Shown: positions 1-9,046, numbered from the stretch's first letter. The stretch: DNA of 48,905 nt from SFEB01 sp964612455 (GCA_964612455.1 CAZTCB010000006.1:1-48905), one strand, 5' to 3'. Notes: generated from the letters alone by a model not told the origin. A program made the numbers and translations.

Positions 1-314
1 ATCAGTGAAGGAAAAAACGTTTTCTGAAATAGCAGGATTGATGAGGTGACCAAAGATGAAAAACGAAAAAATCCAGATCCAAATGTGACCCATCCGATTG
101 CAGGATATGACAAAGAAATATAGTTTTAACCCTTACCGATACGGCTAAAGACTTGATTGCCGACGGAGAAAACGCCCAGACGTCTTTCGGTAAAATCATT
201 TTAAACGGGTTTAGCGAAACCGAAAAAGAATTATGCCGAAAAATGTTTTTCAAAATGTGCGAAAACGCCGACTCGGCTTTAAAGAACCCTATCGCAAAAC
301 AGCAGTTGCTTTAA
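1..314 (+). pseudogene. Decayed MarR-like transcriptional regulator, 3' part
   Basis: The last 64 codons before the stop at 312-314 (from about 120) are open and start IVLTLTDTAKDLI, like the segment after the wing of MarR-family regulators (usual form LTxxG), followed by a C-terminal helix. Upstream, the plausible continuation lies in two other frames: YDK and KDEKRKNP around 52-113, and KEKTFSEIAGLM around 8-46. At least two frame changes and internal stops (TGA at 25 and 108) are therefore needed to read a full domain. The gene ends 13 bases before the exporter gene, so it was probably its regulator. Either the gene is broken, or sequence quality is poor near the contig edge. The MarR assignment rests on the C-terminal part only. 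Confidence 0.45.
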
Positions 315-327
315 AGAGAGATTTTTT

Positions 328-1104
328 ATGGAAATATTTATAAAAATTTTAGTTTGTTTTTTGGCAGGTGCCGGCGCAGGCATAGGCACGGGATTTGCGG
401 GTATGAGCGCCGCGGCAATCATCGGTCCCATGTTAATCACTTTTTTAGACGTCCCCGCTTATCAGGCGGTGGGCATCGGTCTTGCAAGCGACGTACTCGC
501 CAGTGCGGTCAGCGCATGGACGTTTAAAAAGAATAAAAATCTGGACGTAAAAAACAGTCTCGTACTATTGATTACGGTCATCGTAGTGACGGTCATCGGC
601 AGTTACGTCGCCACTTTTTTGCCGGAACAAACAATGAGCGGCGCAATGCAGATTGCTTTGATTATCATCGGGCTTAAATTTATAATAAAGCCTGTCAAGA
701 CCACGAAAGAACAAATGCTGACCGTCGACAAAAAACAAAGGATAATAAAATCCATAATCGGCGGCATTGCAATCGGTCTCATATGCGGAATGGTCGGTGC
801 CGGCGGAGGAATGATGCTTTTGCTGGTGCTTACGAGTTTTCTCGGCTACGAGATGCACATGGCTGTCGGAACGAGCGTATTCATCATGACATTTACCGCC
901 CTGACGGGCAGCATAAGTCACTTTGCTATGGGCGAAATGCCGGATTTGCTTTGTCTGGGGCTTTGCGTGCTGTTTACATTAATCTGGGCGCGCATTGCCG
1001 CCGTGATAGCAAATAAAGCAAGCGCAAAGACGCTTAATCGCGTCGTCGGCATAGTCATGATAGTTACGAGCGTAGTGATACTTTGCGTCAATTATCTAAT
1101 ATAA
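328..1104 (+). CDS. TauE/SafE-family membrane exporter
   Basis: This 258-residue integral membrane protein belongs to the TauE/SafE (DUF81) family, proposed exporters of sulfite, sulfoacetate or other small organic anions. It shows the two-fold internal repeat typical of the family. The first glycine-rich helix (residues about 8-35, AGAGAGIGTGFAGMSAAAIIG) is echoed by a second near 145-170 (IGLICGMVGAGGGMMLLL), each followed by hydrophobic segments, giving about eight membrane spans. Length is normal. The start has a weak purine-rich ribosome site (AAAGAGAG). It follows the decayed MarR-like gene by 13 bases, which suggests an old regulator-exporter pair. The substrate cannot be deduced. Confidence 0.85.
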   Translation: MEIFIKILVCFLAGAGAGIGTGFAGMSAAAIIGPMLITFLDVPAYQAVGIGLASDVLASAVSAWTFKKNKNLDVKNSLVLLITVIVVTVIGSYVATFLPEQTMSGAMQIALIIIGLKFIIKPVKTTKEQMLTVDKKQRIIKSIIGGIAIGLICGMVGAGGGMMLLLVLTSFLGYEMHMAVGTSVFIMTFTALTGSISHFAMGEMPDLLCLGLCVLFTLIWARIAAVIANKASAKTLNRVVGIVMIVTSVVILCVNYLI

Positions 1105-1142
1105 ACGGCTCTTTTTTAACGTCGTTTAATATTGAAAAAGAG

Positions 1143-1171
1143 TTGACAAAACCGTTTTAATATAATACAAT
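1143..1171 (+). promoter_or_regulatory. Sigma-A promoter of pnuC
   Basis: TTGACA at 1143-1148 and TACAAT at 1166-1171 are separated by 17 bases. Transcription should start near 1178, leaving about 150 bases of leader before the pnuC start, which contains the hairpins described separately. Confidence 0.7.
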
Positions 1172-1203
1172 GTAACAAATTGAATATATAATATATAAGT
1201 AAT

Positions 1204-1287
1204 ACTGCCACCGGGTAGTTAGTGCGAAAGCATTCGTTGCATGTCGTCAGGTCTTTGCAGACATGCACTCGAGTGCTTTATTTTTTT
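1204..1287 (+). promoter_or_regulatory. Structured pnuC leader: candidate riboswitch or attenuator
   Basis: The leader holds a small hairpin (ACTGCC 1204-1209 with GGTAGT 1214-1219). A long hairpin follows: 1228-1236 pairs with 1270-1278 including one G-U pair, and GCATGTC 1239-1245 pairs with GACATGC 1260-1266. It runs into TTTATTTTTTT (1277-1287), so it looks like an intrinsic terminator. A competing hairpin, AGTGC-GAAA-GCATT (1221-1234, GNRA loop), uses the same bases as the left arm of the terminator stem. Mutually exclusive terminator and antiterminator ahead of a vitamin-precursor transporter fit a riboswitch. I could not match it to a known class, including NAD+-II. Confidence 0.5.
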
Positions 1288-1326
1288 GTCGCAAATCCCC
1301 TGTCGCGGTATTTAAACGGAGGTAAC

Positions 1327-2037
1327 ATGAAAAAATTTATCGGATATTTTTCCGCTCTCGAAAAAACGCTCTGGCTCGTTTCGGTCGTCATGATAGTCGT
1401 GTCTTTTTTTCTGTTTGACGGCAGTAGTCCGCTGACTCTCGCTGCGTCCTTGGTGGGCGTAACTTCTCTCATATTTAACGCAAAAGGCAATCCTGCGGGA
1501 CAAGCACTCATGATAGCGTTCAGTATTCTTTACGGAATAATCTCGTTTTCCGTCGCTTATTACGGCGAAATGCTTACTTACGTCGGTATGACGATGCCTA
1601 TGGCAATATTTTCGCTCGTATCATGGCTAAAAAACCCCTACAACGGCAAAAAAAGTCAAGTAAAAATCAATTCTTTAAGCGGCAAAGAAGTATTACTCAT
1701 GTGCCTCGCGGCAATAGCGGTGACGGCGGGGTTTTACTTTATCCTCGATTATTTCGACACCGCCAACATCATACCGAGTACTATATCCGTCACCACGAGT
1801 TTCGTCGCGGTATACCTTACGTTTCGCCGCAGCCCTTTTTTCGCGCTCGGATACGCCGCCAACGACGTCGTTCTGCTCGTACTTTGGATATCCGCGAGCG
1901 TAGAAAACGTCAGGTACGTTTCCACCGTGATTTGTTTCGTCGCGTTTCTCTTTAACGACCTTTACGGGTTTATTTGCTGGCAAAAAACAAAAAAATTGCA
2001 GGCCGCTAACGACCTCGTCGCGGAAAAAACAGTATGA
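1327..2037 (+). CDS. pnuC: PnuC-family nicotinamide riboside transporter
   Basis: This 236-residue protein resembles PnuC, a facilitator of the SWEET-like fold that brings nicotinamide riboside (or, in relatives, thiamine) into the cell for NAD synthesis. It has about seven hydrophobic segments. The C-terminal part contains FNDLYGFICW (about 211-220), matching the family's conserved (F/V)xDxxYxxxxW region. The start at 1327 is chosen over the longer open frame because GGAGGT lies at 1318-1323 and the hydrophobic family core begins just after it. It is monocistronic, with its own promoter, a structured leader that probably regulates it, and a strong terminator at 2117-2145. Substrate choice between nicotinamide riboside and other vitamins is inferred. 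Confidence 0.85.
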   Translation: MKKFIGYFSALEKTLWLVSVVMIVVSFFLFDGSSPLTLAASLVGVTSLIFNAKGNPAGQALMIAFSILYGIISFSVAYYGEMLTYVGMTMPMAIFSLVSWLKNPYNGKKSQVKINSLSGKEVLLMCLAAIAVTAGFYFILDYFDTANIIPSTISVTTSFVAVYLTFRRSPFFALGYAANDVVLLVLWISASVENVRYVSTVICFVAFLFNDLYGFICWQKTKKLQAANDLVAEKTV

Positions 2038-2116
2038 AAACGACTAAAATTTTGCGCTTAATTAGTATTTATTCTTTAACAAAATCTTTCTCGGAGTAAA
2101 ATCCTTTACAGACGAT

Positions 2117-2145
2117 AAAAAAGACACCTTTACGGTGTCTTTTTT
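2117..2145 (+). terminator. Intrinsic terminator after pnuC
   Basis: GACACC (2123-2128) pairs with GGTGTC (2134-2139), extended by an A-run before and a T-run after (2140-2145). Confidence 0.85.
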
Positions 2146-2354
2146 AAGGAGAGAAACACAAACCGATTGGTTCATCTTGATTACGGCTTTGGAAGGTTAA
2201 AGCCGTAAAAGAAAAAAACTTAATCGTGGATTGTGCAAATAAAAGTCGTTGAACGTTTAATTAACACATATGGAGGAAAATTCGTTCAATCTCGATACGA
2301 AGAGTATAAAGCGAAAAGATTGAAACAAAATTAAAAAAGCATTGTTTTTTGTTT
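2146..2354. other. Gene-free spacer with a 10-bp hairpin
   Basis: No convincing gene lies between the pnuC terminator and the histidine kinase stop. The only clear structure is a perfect inverted repeat, TTACGGCTTT (2181-2190) with AAAGCCGTAA (2199-2208), loop of eight bases, with no U-run suitable for either strand's flanking gene. A 17-codon frame starting ATG at 2270 lacks a ribosome site and is not called. Confidence 0.5.
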
Positions 2355-3578
2355 TTATTTTTTCGGTTTAGCGGTTTTCAACGAAACAACAAAAGCAACT
2401 TTCCCTTCACGGCAACTCACTTTGATTTTTCCGCCGTGAGAGGTGACTATCGCTTTCGCTATGGCAAGCCCCAATCCGTAGTGACCGTTGTTGTCGTGAG
2501 AGTCGTCGACGCGATAAAATCTCTCGAATATATTGCGCCTCGTGATTACTCCCATCGCTTTTCCGTCGTTGATGACCGAAAACCTCACCGAGCGCCGCCC
2601 TCTCGCAACCACAAGTTCTATATCGTCACCCGTGGCGTACTGAATGGCGTTGGTAACGAGAATGGATACGAGCTGTTTGAGTTGAGCGGAATTGCCCCTG
2701 ACAAAAACGCCTTGCTCTATGCTCGTCTTTATCGTCAGGTTTTTTTCATACGCTACGACTTCGAGAGGCAACACCTCGCCTTCGGTCAGGCGACTGAAAT
2801 CCAATACTTCTTTGGGCATATTTACCTTTTCTGTACGAGCAAGGATAAGGAGCTGTCGCACGAGCTCGTTAAGACGTTCGTTTTCGTACCTGATGTTGGA
2901 CAACCATTTGTTTTCGCCTATCTCGCGCAACAGCATATCCGCATTGACGTTGATTGCCGATATCGGCGTCTTTAACTCATGTCCCGCGTCTGACACAAAC
3001 TGCTTTTGTTTTTTATAGTTTTCTTCTACGGGGCGGACTATAGCATGGGCGATAAAACATGCGAGCACGCCGAAAGCCCCCAACGCGACGCACCCGAAAA
3101 TCACCGTAAATTTAGTAAAAATGCCGAGCATGTTTTCAAAAACGGTATTATCCATAAAAATCACAAGGGAATAATCGCCCTTTTGCGAAACGACGTAAAA
3201 AAAGTCGTCTACTTTCCCTTCGTTTGTGACCGACGTAGTGAGGACGTCTTTCGCTTTTTCCGCCAACTCGCGGTCGGAATAAAGTTTGTCGTTGTTTTCT
3301 ATTCGCACCTCTTTGCCGTACGAATCAAACGCCACCGCGTAAAAAGTAGAAAGCAAAAAATCCGGACTCCCGGAGAAAGAACCGCCCACATTGTTGCCGC
3401 CGGCTGACGCATCGGGAAAAATCTCGTAACTGCGTGCGTAAGCGTTGAGCATGTTGTAGCTCCTCTTGGCAACTATACGATAACTCACGACGTAAATGGC
3501 AAAAAGAGCACCGATAAATATCGCAAACAACAGTGCCATTATCGTTATTACGATTTTTATCCTCGTACGTTTAAACAT
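2355..3578 (-). CDS. Sensor histidine kinase
   Basis: This 407-residue membrane histidine kinase is the partner of the response regulator whose gene overlaps it by 8 bases. Two hydrophobic segments (about 8-32 and 155-178) bracket an extracellular sensor region of about 120 residues that I cannot assign to a known ligand family. The cytoplasmic part carries the H-box DAGHELKTPI with phospho-acceptor His200. The N-box LVTNAIQYA and the GLGLAI G-box near the C-terminus complete the ATP-binding domain. Kinase and regulator form a two-gene operon read regulator first. No target gene is evident next to them, so the signal is unknown. Confidence 0.93.
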   Translation of the reverse strand: MFKRTRIKIVITIMALLFAIFIGALFAIYVVSYRIVAKRSYNMLNAYARSYEIFPDASAGGNNVGGSFSGSPDFLLSTFYAVAFDSYGKEVRIENNDKLYSDRELAEKAKDVLTTSVTNEGKVDDFFYVVSQKGDYSLVIFMDNTVFENMLGIFTKFTVIFGCVALGAFGVLACFIAHAIVRPVEENYKKQKQFVSDAGHELKTPISAINVNADMLLREIGENKWLSNIRYENERLNELVRQLLILARTEKVNMPKEVLDFSRLTEGEVLPLEVVAYEKNLTIKTSIEQGVFVRGNSAQLKQLVSILVTNAIQYATGDDIELVVARGRRSVRFSVINDGKAMGVITRRNIFERFYRVDDSHDNNGHYGLGLAIAKAIVTSHGGKIKVSCREGKVAFVVSLKTAKPKK

Positions 3579-4254
3579 TTTCGTACCTCAACTCGTACCC
3601 CACGCCGCGCACGGACTTGATTGCCGTCTTAGAGCCTATAAAGTTGAGTTTTTTTCGCGTAAAGGACATATACGCCTCGACGTTGTTGTACTCGGCGTCG
3701 CACTCGTATCCCCACACTTTTTCCGCAAGTTGCTCTCGGGTAAGTATTTGTTTTTGATTGCTGATAAGATACTCGAGGATATGATACTCTTTTTTACCGA
3801 GGCGGATACTCTGTCCCGTGGCGGTGCAATTTAAATTGAACGTATTGGGATCGAGCACGATATCGCCGTAAGACAGCGTGTTGTCGGGCGAAGATATATT
3901 GCGACGAGTCAACGCGCGCACGCGCGCCAACAACTCTTTGGTATCGAAAGGCTTGGTAAGATAGTCGTCGGCACCGCTGTCCAGCCCCTCTACCTTGTCG
4001 TCGACGTCGCTCTTGGCGGTCAACATCAACACGGGTGTGCGAATCCCCTTTTTTCTTATTCGTCTGACTATCTCGAAACCGCTGTATACGGGCAACATGA
4101 CGTCCAACACGAGCAAATCGTAAATATCGCCCTCCGACGCGTACAATCCGCTCTCGCCGTCGAAATAACAGTCCACTTCGTATTTTTCAAACCGAAAAAT
4201 CTCGCAGATTGCCTGCGCCATTCGTTTTTCGTCCTCAACCAATAAAATCCTCAT
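3571..4254 (-). CDS. OmpR-family response regulator
   Basis: This 227-residue protein is a DNA-binding response regulator. The receiver domain (1-120) has acidic residues EDE at 7-9, the phospho-acceptor Asp51 in LVLDVMLP, the conserved Thr79 and Lys101 (TKPF). The C-terminal winged helix (about 128-225) ends in VRGVGYELR, characteristic of the OmpR/PhoB type. It is the first gene of a two-gene operon with the histidine kinase, and the start overlaps nothing upstream. GAGGTT lies seven bases before the ATG. A sequence like TAATAT lies upstream, but no good -35 could be paired with it. Confidence 0.95.
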   Translation of the reverse strand: MRILLVEDEKRMAQAICEIFRFEKYEVDCYFDGESGLYASEGDIYDLLVLDVMLPVYSGFEIVRRIRKKGIRTPVLMLTAKSDVDDKVEGLDSGADDYLTKPFDTKELLARVRALTRRNISSPDNTLSYGDIVLDPNTFNLNCTATGQSIRLGKKEYHILEYLISNQKQILTREQLAEKVWGYECDAEYNNVEAYMSFTRKKLNFIGSKTAIKSVRGVGYELRYENV

Positions 4255-4345
4255 TTTAACCTCGATTTTGCTATATTATCGTAAAACAAAATTGAAAATG
4301 TATTGAATTAAGCAAACAGCGTCGATTTTTGACCTTTTTGCCCCC

Positions 4346-4380
4346 AAAAAGACAAAGCAGCCGAAAAAAATCGACTGCTT
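4346..4380 (-). terminator. Intrinsic terminator after parC
   Basis: Read on the minus strand, AAGCAGTCGA (4380-4371) pairs with TCGGCTGCTT (4364-4355) including one G-U pair, with a T loop, followed by the T-rich tail at 4353-4346. Confidence 0.75.
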
Positions 4381-4396
4381 GCTGTCAAAAACTAAC

Positions 4397-6865
4397 TCAC
4401 AAAGACGTTTTTACGCGTATGACCGTAGTCAAAGGCATACCCTTGCGCTTGGCGCGATGCGGCTTGCCTTTGCTCATACGGGACTCTATCGGCATGTCCT
4501 CCGTATTGACGACGAGCATGCACGACGGATCGACGAGTACGACGTCGTATGGCTCTCTTACCGTATCGGCAAACATTACTTTGCTACCCGTGTCGTCGCT
4601 AAAGTTTAAAAGTTTGACGCCTTTGCGATATCTCGTCATACGGTCGATATCGCACGCAAGGACGCGTTTCATGTATCCTCTGTCGGTTACCACCACTATC
4701 TCTCCCTCGAGAGTGATTTGACCGGCAAACACCACGAAATCGTCATCGTCAAGCATTATTCCCCTCACTCCGCCGGACACCCTGCCCTGCTCGGGGACTT
4801 CGTCAGGGAGAAAAGCGATACACATGCCTCCCGCCGTCGCCATAAAAATCTTGAGGTCGTCGTCGTTACGCAACGCTTCCATTCCGATTAGACGGTCGTC
4901 GTCCTTAAGTTTGATTGCTCCGAACGACGACTTGAGCAATCCGTACTCGGCCCAATCGGTAAGCTTGACCATGCCCTGTCTGGTATAAAACAACAGTTTT
5001 CCCTCGGGGAGTTTGCCCGAGTAAGCAAAAACCGCAACGGGTTTTTCGTCTTTCGCATCGGGGAAAAACTCGTTTAATCGTACCCCGTCCTCGCGATATT
5101 TGGTATCTTTGAGTTTATCCGCCGTCGTCTGATAACAGTTGCCCGTATCGGTAAAGAACAAAACCTTATCTTTACCCGTAGCGGCAACCAACGCGACGTG
5201 CAGGTTGCTCGGCGCAGAGTGCTCGCCTATTTCTTTGTCCGACATAGAAAAGTTTTTAGCGGGGATACGCTTTATCGTACCTACGGCGGTAATACCGATA
5301 ACGTAGTTTTCCGTCACTTTTTCGTCCTCTATATCCCTGACCTTGATTTCGTCCTCGGATTTGACGATTTCGGTACGACGCTCGGTACGATAGCGACGTT
5401 TAACTTCGACGAGCTCTTGTTTCAACAAATCGTCCAAAACTTTTTTGTCGCTGACTATAAGGGTGTACCTTTCTATATCTTTTTTCAACGCCGCGAGTTC
5501 TTCCTCGAGTTTTTTAACCTCGAGACGAGTCAACCTTGCAAGTTTTAACTCGAGAATGGCGTCGGCTTGAGCGTCGGAAAGTTTAAAACGCTCCTTGAGT
5601 CCGTTGCGAGCCTCGGCGGTAGACGAAGATCTCTTTATTATCGCAACCACTTCGTCGATATTTGCAACTGCGACTATCAAGCCCTCGAGTATATGCGCGC
5701 GTTCTTTTGCCTTTTTTAGTTGATATTTGGTACGATTTAACACGACCTTGCGTTGATAGTCGGTGTAGTACGAAACGATATCGAGCAATCCCATCTGTCT
5801 GGGTTTGCCGTCCGCTATCGCTACCATATTGATACCGAAAGTGCATTGAAGATTGGTTTGTTTGTACAGCTCCGCAAGGACTTTTTCGACGTTGCCGTCT
5901 TTTTTCAATTTAATGACGGCACGCGTGCCTTCTTTGTCCGATTCGTCGACTATATCCTGAATAAACGCAAGAGGTCCGTCTTTTTTTGCCTCTTTGGCGG
6001 CAAGGATTTTCGTAAGTAAATCGGCTTTGTTGACCTGATAAGGCAACTCGGTGACGACTATATTCTTTTTGTCGCCGCCCGCGTCCTCGGTGTGAATCCT
6101 CGCCCTCATCGTGATTTTACCGCGTCCCGTTTCGTACGCTTGCACGAGTTCGTTGGCTACGACGTAACCGCCCGTCGGAAAATCCGGTCCCTTGATGATT
6201 TTCATCATTTCGGCAAGGGTTATATGTTTGTTGTCTATATACGCAACGACTCCGTCTATCGCCTCGCCCATGTTGTGCGGGGGAATGTTGGTGGCAAGCC
6301 CTACCGCTATACCCATTGCTCCGTTTACGAGCAGATTGGGAAAGCGTCCCGGTAGCATATCGGGTTCCATGAGTTTATCGTCGTAGTTTCGGCTCCACTT
6401 GACGGTATCCATATCGAGGTCGCGCAACAACTCCAGTGCCAAAGGCGTCATTCGCGCTTCGGTATAACGCATTGCCGCCGCGCCGTCGCCGTCTACGCTG
6501 CCGAAGTTGCCCTGTCCGTCGACGAGACACTCGCGCATATTAAACGGCTGAGCAAGTCTGACCATGGCATCGTAAACCGACGTATCGCCGTGAGGGTGAT
6601 ACTTGGCAAGACAATCGCCTACCACAGCCGCACTCTTTCTATACGGTTTGTCGGGAGTGAGTCCGAGATTGTTCATCGTAAAAAGTATGCGCCTCTGAAC
6701 GGGTTTTAGCCCGTCTTCTACACGGGGCAAAGCTCTGTCGAGTATAACGTACTCCGCGTAAGGCATCATGCTGTCATGTAAGACTTCTTCCATATTGCGA
6801 ACGATGAGATTGCTACCGTCCGGCAATTTTGAATATTCCTGAGTAGAAAACTCCATTTGTTTCAT
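4397..6865 (-). CDS. parC: DNA topoisomerase IV subunit A
   Basis: The 822-residue type IIA topoisomerase A subunit breaks and rejoins DNA during chromosome decatenation. The winged-helix region has DGLKPVQRRIL (51-61) and the catalytic tyrosine is Tyr134 in AAMRYTEAR. A long coiled coil (about 370-480) follows, then a C-terminal beta-pinwheel. The GyrA-box (QRRGGKG-like), needed by gyrase for DNA wrapping, is missing. The corresponding strand reads GTIKRIPAKNFSMSDKEIG. That favours topoisomerase IV over gyrase, though some clostridial pairs are ambiguous. GGAGGAGGT (6872-6880) runs into the parE stop, so the two subunits are translationally close. A terminator follows. Confidence 0.9.
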   Translation of the reverse strand: MKQMEFSTQEYSKLPDGSNLIVRNMEEVLHDSMMPYAEYVILDRALPRVEDGLKPVQRRILFTMNNLGLTPDKPYRKSAAVVGDCLAKYHPHGDTSVYDAMVRLAQPFNMRECLVDGQGNFGSVDGDGAAAMRYTEARMTPLALELLRDLDMDTVKWSRNYDDKLMEPDMLPGRFPNLLVNGAMGIAVGLATNIPPHNMGEAIDGVVAYIDNKHITLAEMMKIIKGPDFPTGGYVVANELVQAYETGRGKITMRARIHTEDAGGDKKNIVVTELPYQVNKADLLTKILAAKEAKKDGPLAFIQDIVDESDKEGTRAVIKLKKDGNVEKVLAELYKQTNLQCTFGINMVAIADGKPRQMGLLDIVSYYTDYQRKVVLNRTKYQLKKAKERAHILEGLIVAVANIDEVVAIIKRSSSTAEARNGLKERFKLSDAQADAILELKLARLTRLEVKKLEEELAALKKDIERYTLIVSDKKVLDDLLKQELVEVKRRYRTERRTEIVKSEDEIKVRDIEDEKVTENYVIGITAVGTIKRIPAKNFSMSDKEIGEHSAPSNLHVALVAATGKDKVLFFTDTGNCYQTTADKLKDTKYREDGVRLNEFFPDAKDEKPVAVFAYSGKLPEGKLLFYTRQGMVKLTDWAEYGLLKSSFGAIKLKDDDRLIGMEALRNDDDLKIFMATAGGMCIAFLPDEVPEQGRVSGGVRGIMLDDDDFVVFAGQITLEGEIVVVTDRGYMKRVLACDIDRMTRYRKGVKLLNFSDDTGSKVMFADTVREPYDVVLVDPSCMLVVNTEDMPIESRMSKGKPHRAKRKGMPLTTVIRVKTSL

Positions 6866-6879
6866 CGACAGACCTCCTC

Positions 6880-8847
6880 CTATACGTACTCGTTAAAGAC
6901 CTTGTCGGAGTCTTTGTTAAAGTCCGCGTTGGTAATAATATAGGCTTTTCGCGCGTCTATCGCGTCGCCCATAAGCGTCGTAAGCAACCTCTCCGCCTCT
7001 GCCGCGTCCTCAACGGTCACTCTCATGAGCGTGCGCGTGGCGGGGTTCATCGTAGTTTCCCAGAGTTGTTCGGGATTCATCTCACCGAGACCTTTGTACC
7101 TTTGCAACGAATATCCCTTGCCTACTTCGTTGATACAGTCGGGCAATTGCGCGTCGTCGTAAGCATACAAAACTTTATCTTTTTTCCACACCTTGTACAG
7201 CGGGGGCATACCGATATAAACATGCCCCTCCACCAACAACTCTTTCATATACCGATAAAAGAAGGTCAGCAAAATACACCTTATATGCGCGCCGTCCTGG
7301 TCGGCATCGGACAAAATAATCACTTTGTTGTACCTCAGCGAAGATATATCGAACTCTTCGCCGACACCCGTATCGAGTGCCGAGATGATACTCCTGAATT
7401 CTTCGTTGGCAAGAACCTGATCGATACGTTTTTTTTCAACGTTGAGCGGTTTGCCCCGCAAAGGCAGTATACCTTGATACTTGCGGCTGCGCGCTTGTTT
7501 TGCACTGCCGCCGGCAGAGTCGCCCTCTACGATAAACAACTCGTTTTTGTCATACTCCTTAGAAGTACAACTGCTCAGTTTTCCGATGAGATTGGCGTTG
7601 GAAATCGTATTTTTCTGGCGCGTTATTTCTTTTGCTTTACGCGCCGCTTCTCTCACCCGTGCCGCCGCAATCGCCTTGCCGACGAGGTCTTCGCCGACGC
7701 CGATATTCTTTTTTAAAAACTCCGTCAGTCCTTGCTGAGTCAAAGACTCGACCGCCGACTTTGCCTCTACGTTGCCGAGTTTCGTCTTGGTCTGACCTTC
7801 AAACTGAACGTTGGTCATCTTGACCGACAGCACGGCGGTCATACCCTCTCTGAAATCCTCTCCGAGGAGATTCGGCTCTTTATCCTTGAGCAACTTGCGT
7901 TCTCTCGCAAAGTCGTTGAACACTTTTGTTATCGCCGACTTAAATCCGGTCTCATGGGTACCTCCCTCGGGGGTGGGAATGTTGTTGACGTAACTGAACA
8001 TGTTTTCGGTATAGCCGTTTGTCATCTGAATGGCAAACTCTATAAACACGCTGCCGTTGTCCCCTTTAAAGTAGACAGGCTTGTTCATCGTCGTTTTGTT
8101 TTCGTTGAGGTACTTGACAAAATCGGACAACCCGCCGTCGTAAGTATACTCCTCGTGCAGTACGTTGCCTTCTTCGTCCGTACCTCGCATGTCGGTCAGG
8201 ATAAAAGTAATCCCCTTATTTAAAAAGGCAAGCTCCTTCACTCTTTTGTTTATGGTTTCGTAGTTAAACGTGTTTTCGCCAAAAACCTCGTCGTCGGGCA
8301 AAAAAGTAACGGTCGTGCCGGCGTGCTCTTTGCACTTGTCGGAAACGCACCTCAGGTGGTCCACGGGGACGCCGCTCTTAACGCTGCCCGTCGATGTGTC
8401 ATGGTATGAGTGAAAACTCATCTCGTATTTTTTGCCGCCTCTTACGACGGTGACGTTGAGCCATTTGGACAAAGCGTTGGTCACGCTTGCGCCCACGCCG
8501 TGCAGACCGCCGCTAAAACCGTAGTTTTTATTATTAAACTTTCCGCCCGCGTGGAGTTGAGTATAGACCACCTCTACGCCGCTGACTTTAAGCTGAGGAT
8601 GGATATCGACGGGGATACCCCTGCCGTTGTCGCTGACGGTCACACTGCCGTCGGTGTTGACGGTAATCTCTATTCGGTCGGCAAAACCGTTGGCTGCCTC
8701 GTCGACGGCATTGTCCACTATCTCCCAAAGGATATGGTGCAGCCCCTTTATGCCCGTAGTACCTATATACATACCGGGGCGCAGTCTGACGGCGTCCAAC
8801 CCCTCGAGTACCTGTATATCACCGGCATCGTAACGTTCTTGTGCCAT
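6880..8847 (-). CDS. parE: DNA topoisomerase IV subunit B
   Basis: The 655-residue ATPase subunit pairs with the ParC encoded 15 bases downstream. The GHKL ATPase domain shows EIVDNAVDEA, DNGRGIP and LHGVGASVTNALS. The transducer domain follows, and the TOPRIM domain carries EGDSAGGSAKQ and the metal-binding SDADQDGAHI. The C-terminal YKGLGEMNPEQLWETTMNP and LMGDAIDARKAYI are typical of both GyrB and ParE. Length (about 650) and the partner lacking a GyrA-box support ParE. A GGAGGT ribosome site precedes the ATG, and a consensus promoter lies 50-80 bases upstream. It is divergent from the chromate transporter pair. Confidence 0.92.
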   Translation of the reverse strand: MAQERYDAGDIQVLEGLDAVRLRPGMYIGTTGIKGLHHILWEIVDNAVDEAANGFADRIEITVNTDGSVTVSDNGRGIPVDIHPQLKVSGVEVVYTQLHAGGKFNNKNYGFSGGLHGVGASVTNALSKWLNVTVVRGGKKYEMSFHSYHDTSTGSVKSGVPVDHLRCVSDKCKEHAGTTVTFLPDDEVFGENTFNYETINKRVKELAFLNKGITFILTDMRGTDEEGNVLHEEYTYDGGLSDFVKYLNENKTTMNKPVYFKGDNGSVFIEFAIQMTNGYTENMFSYVNNIPTPEGGTHETGFKSAITKVFNDFARERKLLKDKEPNLLGEDFREGMTAVLSVKMTNVQFEGQTKTKLGNVEAKSAVESLTQQGLTEFLKKNIGVGEDLVGKAIAAARVREAARKAKEITRQKNTISNANLIGKLSSCTSKEYDKNELFIVEGDSAGGSAKQARSRKYQGILPLRGKPLNVEKKRIDQVLANEEFRSIISALDTGVGEEFDISSLRYNKVIILSDADQDGAHIRCILLTFFYRYMKELLVEGHVYIGMPPLYKVWKKDKVLYAYDDAQLPDCINEVGKGYSLQRYKGLGEMNPEQLWETTMNPATRTLMRVTVEDAAEAERLLTTLMGDAIDARKAYIITNADFNKDSDKVFNEYV

Positions 8848-8897
8848 TGTTTACCTCCGTTTTTGTCTTTTTTTGGCAAAACACCAATTATTTTTTT

Positions 8898-8926
8898 ATT
8901 ATAACACACCCTCAACCGAAATGCAA
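8898..8926 (-). promoter_or_regulatory. Sigma-A promoter of parE-parC
   Basis: On the minus strand, TTGCAT (8926-8921), a 17-base spacer and TATAAT (8903-8898). Predicted start near 8891, giving a leader of about 44 bases. Confidence 0.75.
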
Positions 8927-9046
8927 TAAATATTTATACGCTTTTTAGCCGTTTTTTTCGCGTTAACTTGTTACAAAACAAACTTGCTGAATAAATATAT
9001 TATTTTCGGTATATTATTCACAATCAAAAATCACATGGCTTTTCGT

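Noticed and set aside
2..253. 83-codon minus-strand frame at the left edge
   Set aside because: It is opposite MarR-like coding sequence and shows no recognisable domain or ribosome site.
1172..1326. Assignment of the pnuC leader as NAD+-II, TPP, preQ1, THF or ykkC riboswitch
   Set aside because: None of the conserved core motifs I remember for these classes could be placed; kept as an unassigned candidate.
2270..2323. 17-codon frame starting at ATG 2270
   Set aside because: GGAGG lies after the ATG rather than before it and the peptide is featureless.
4397..8847. gyrA/gyrB names for the type II topoisomerase pair
   Set aside because: The A subunit lacks a GyrA-box and the B subunit has ParE-like length, so topoisomerase IV is preferred, although not proven.
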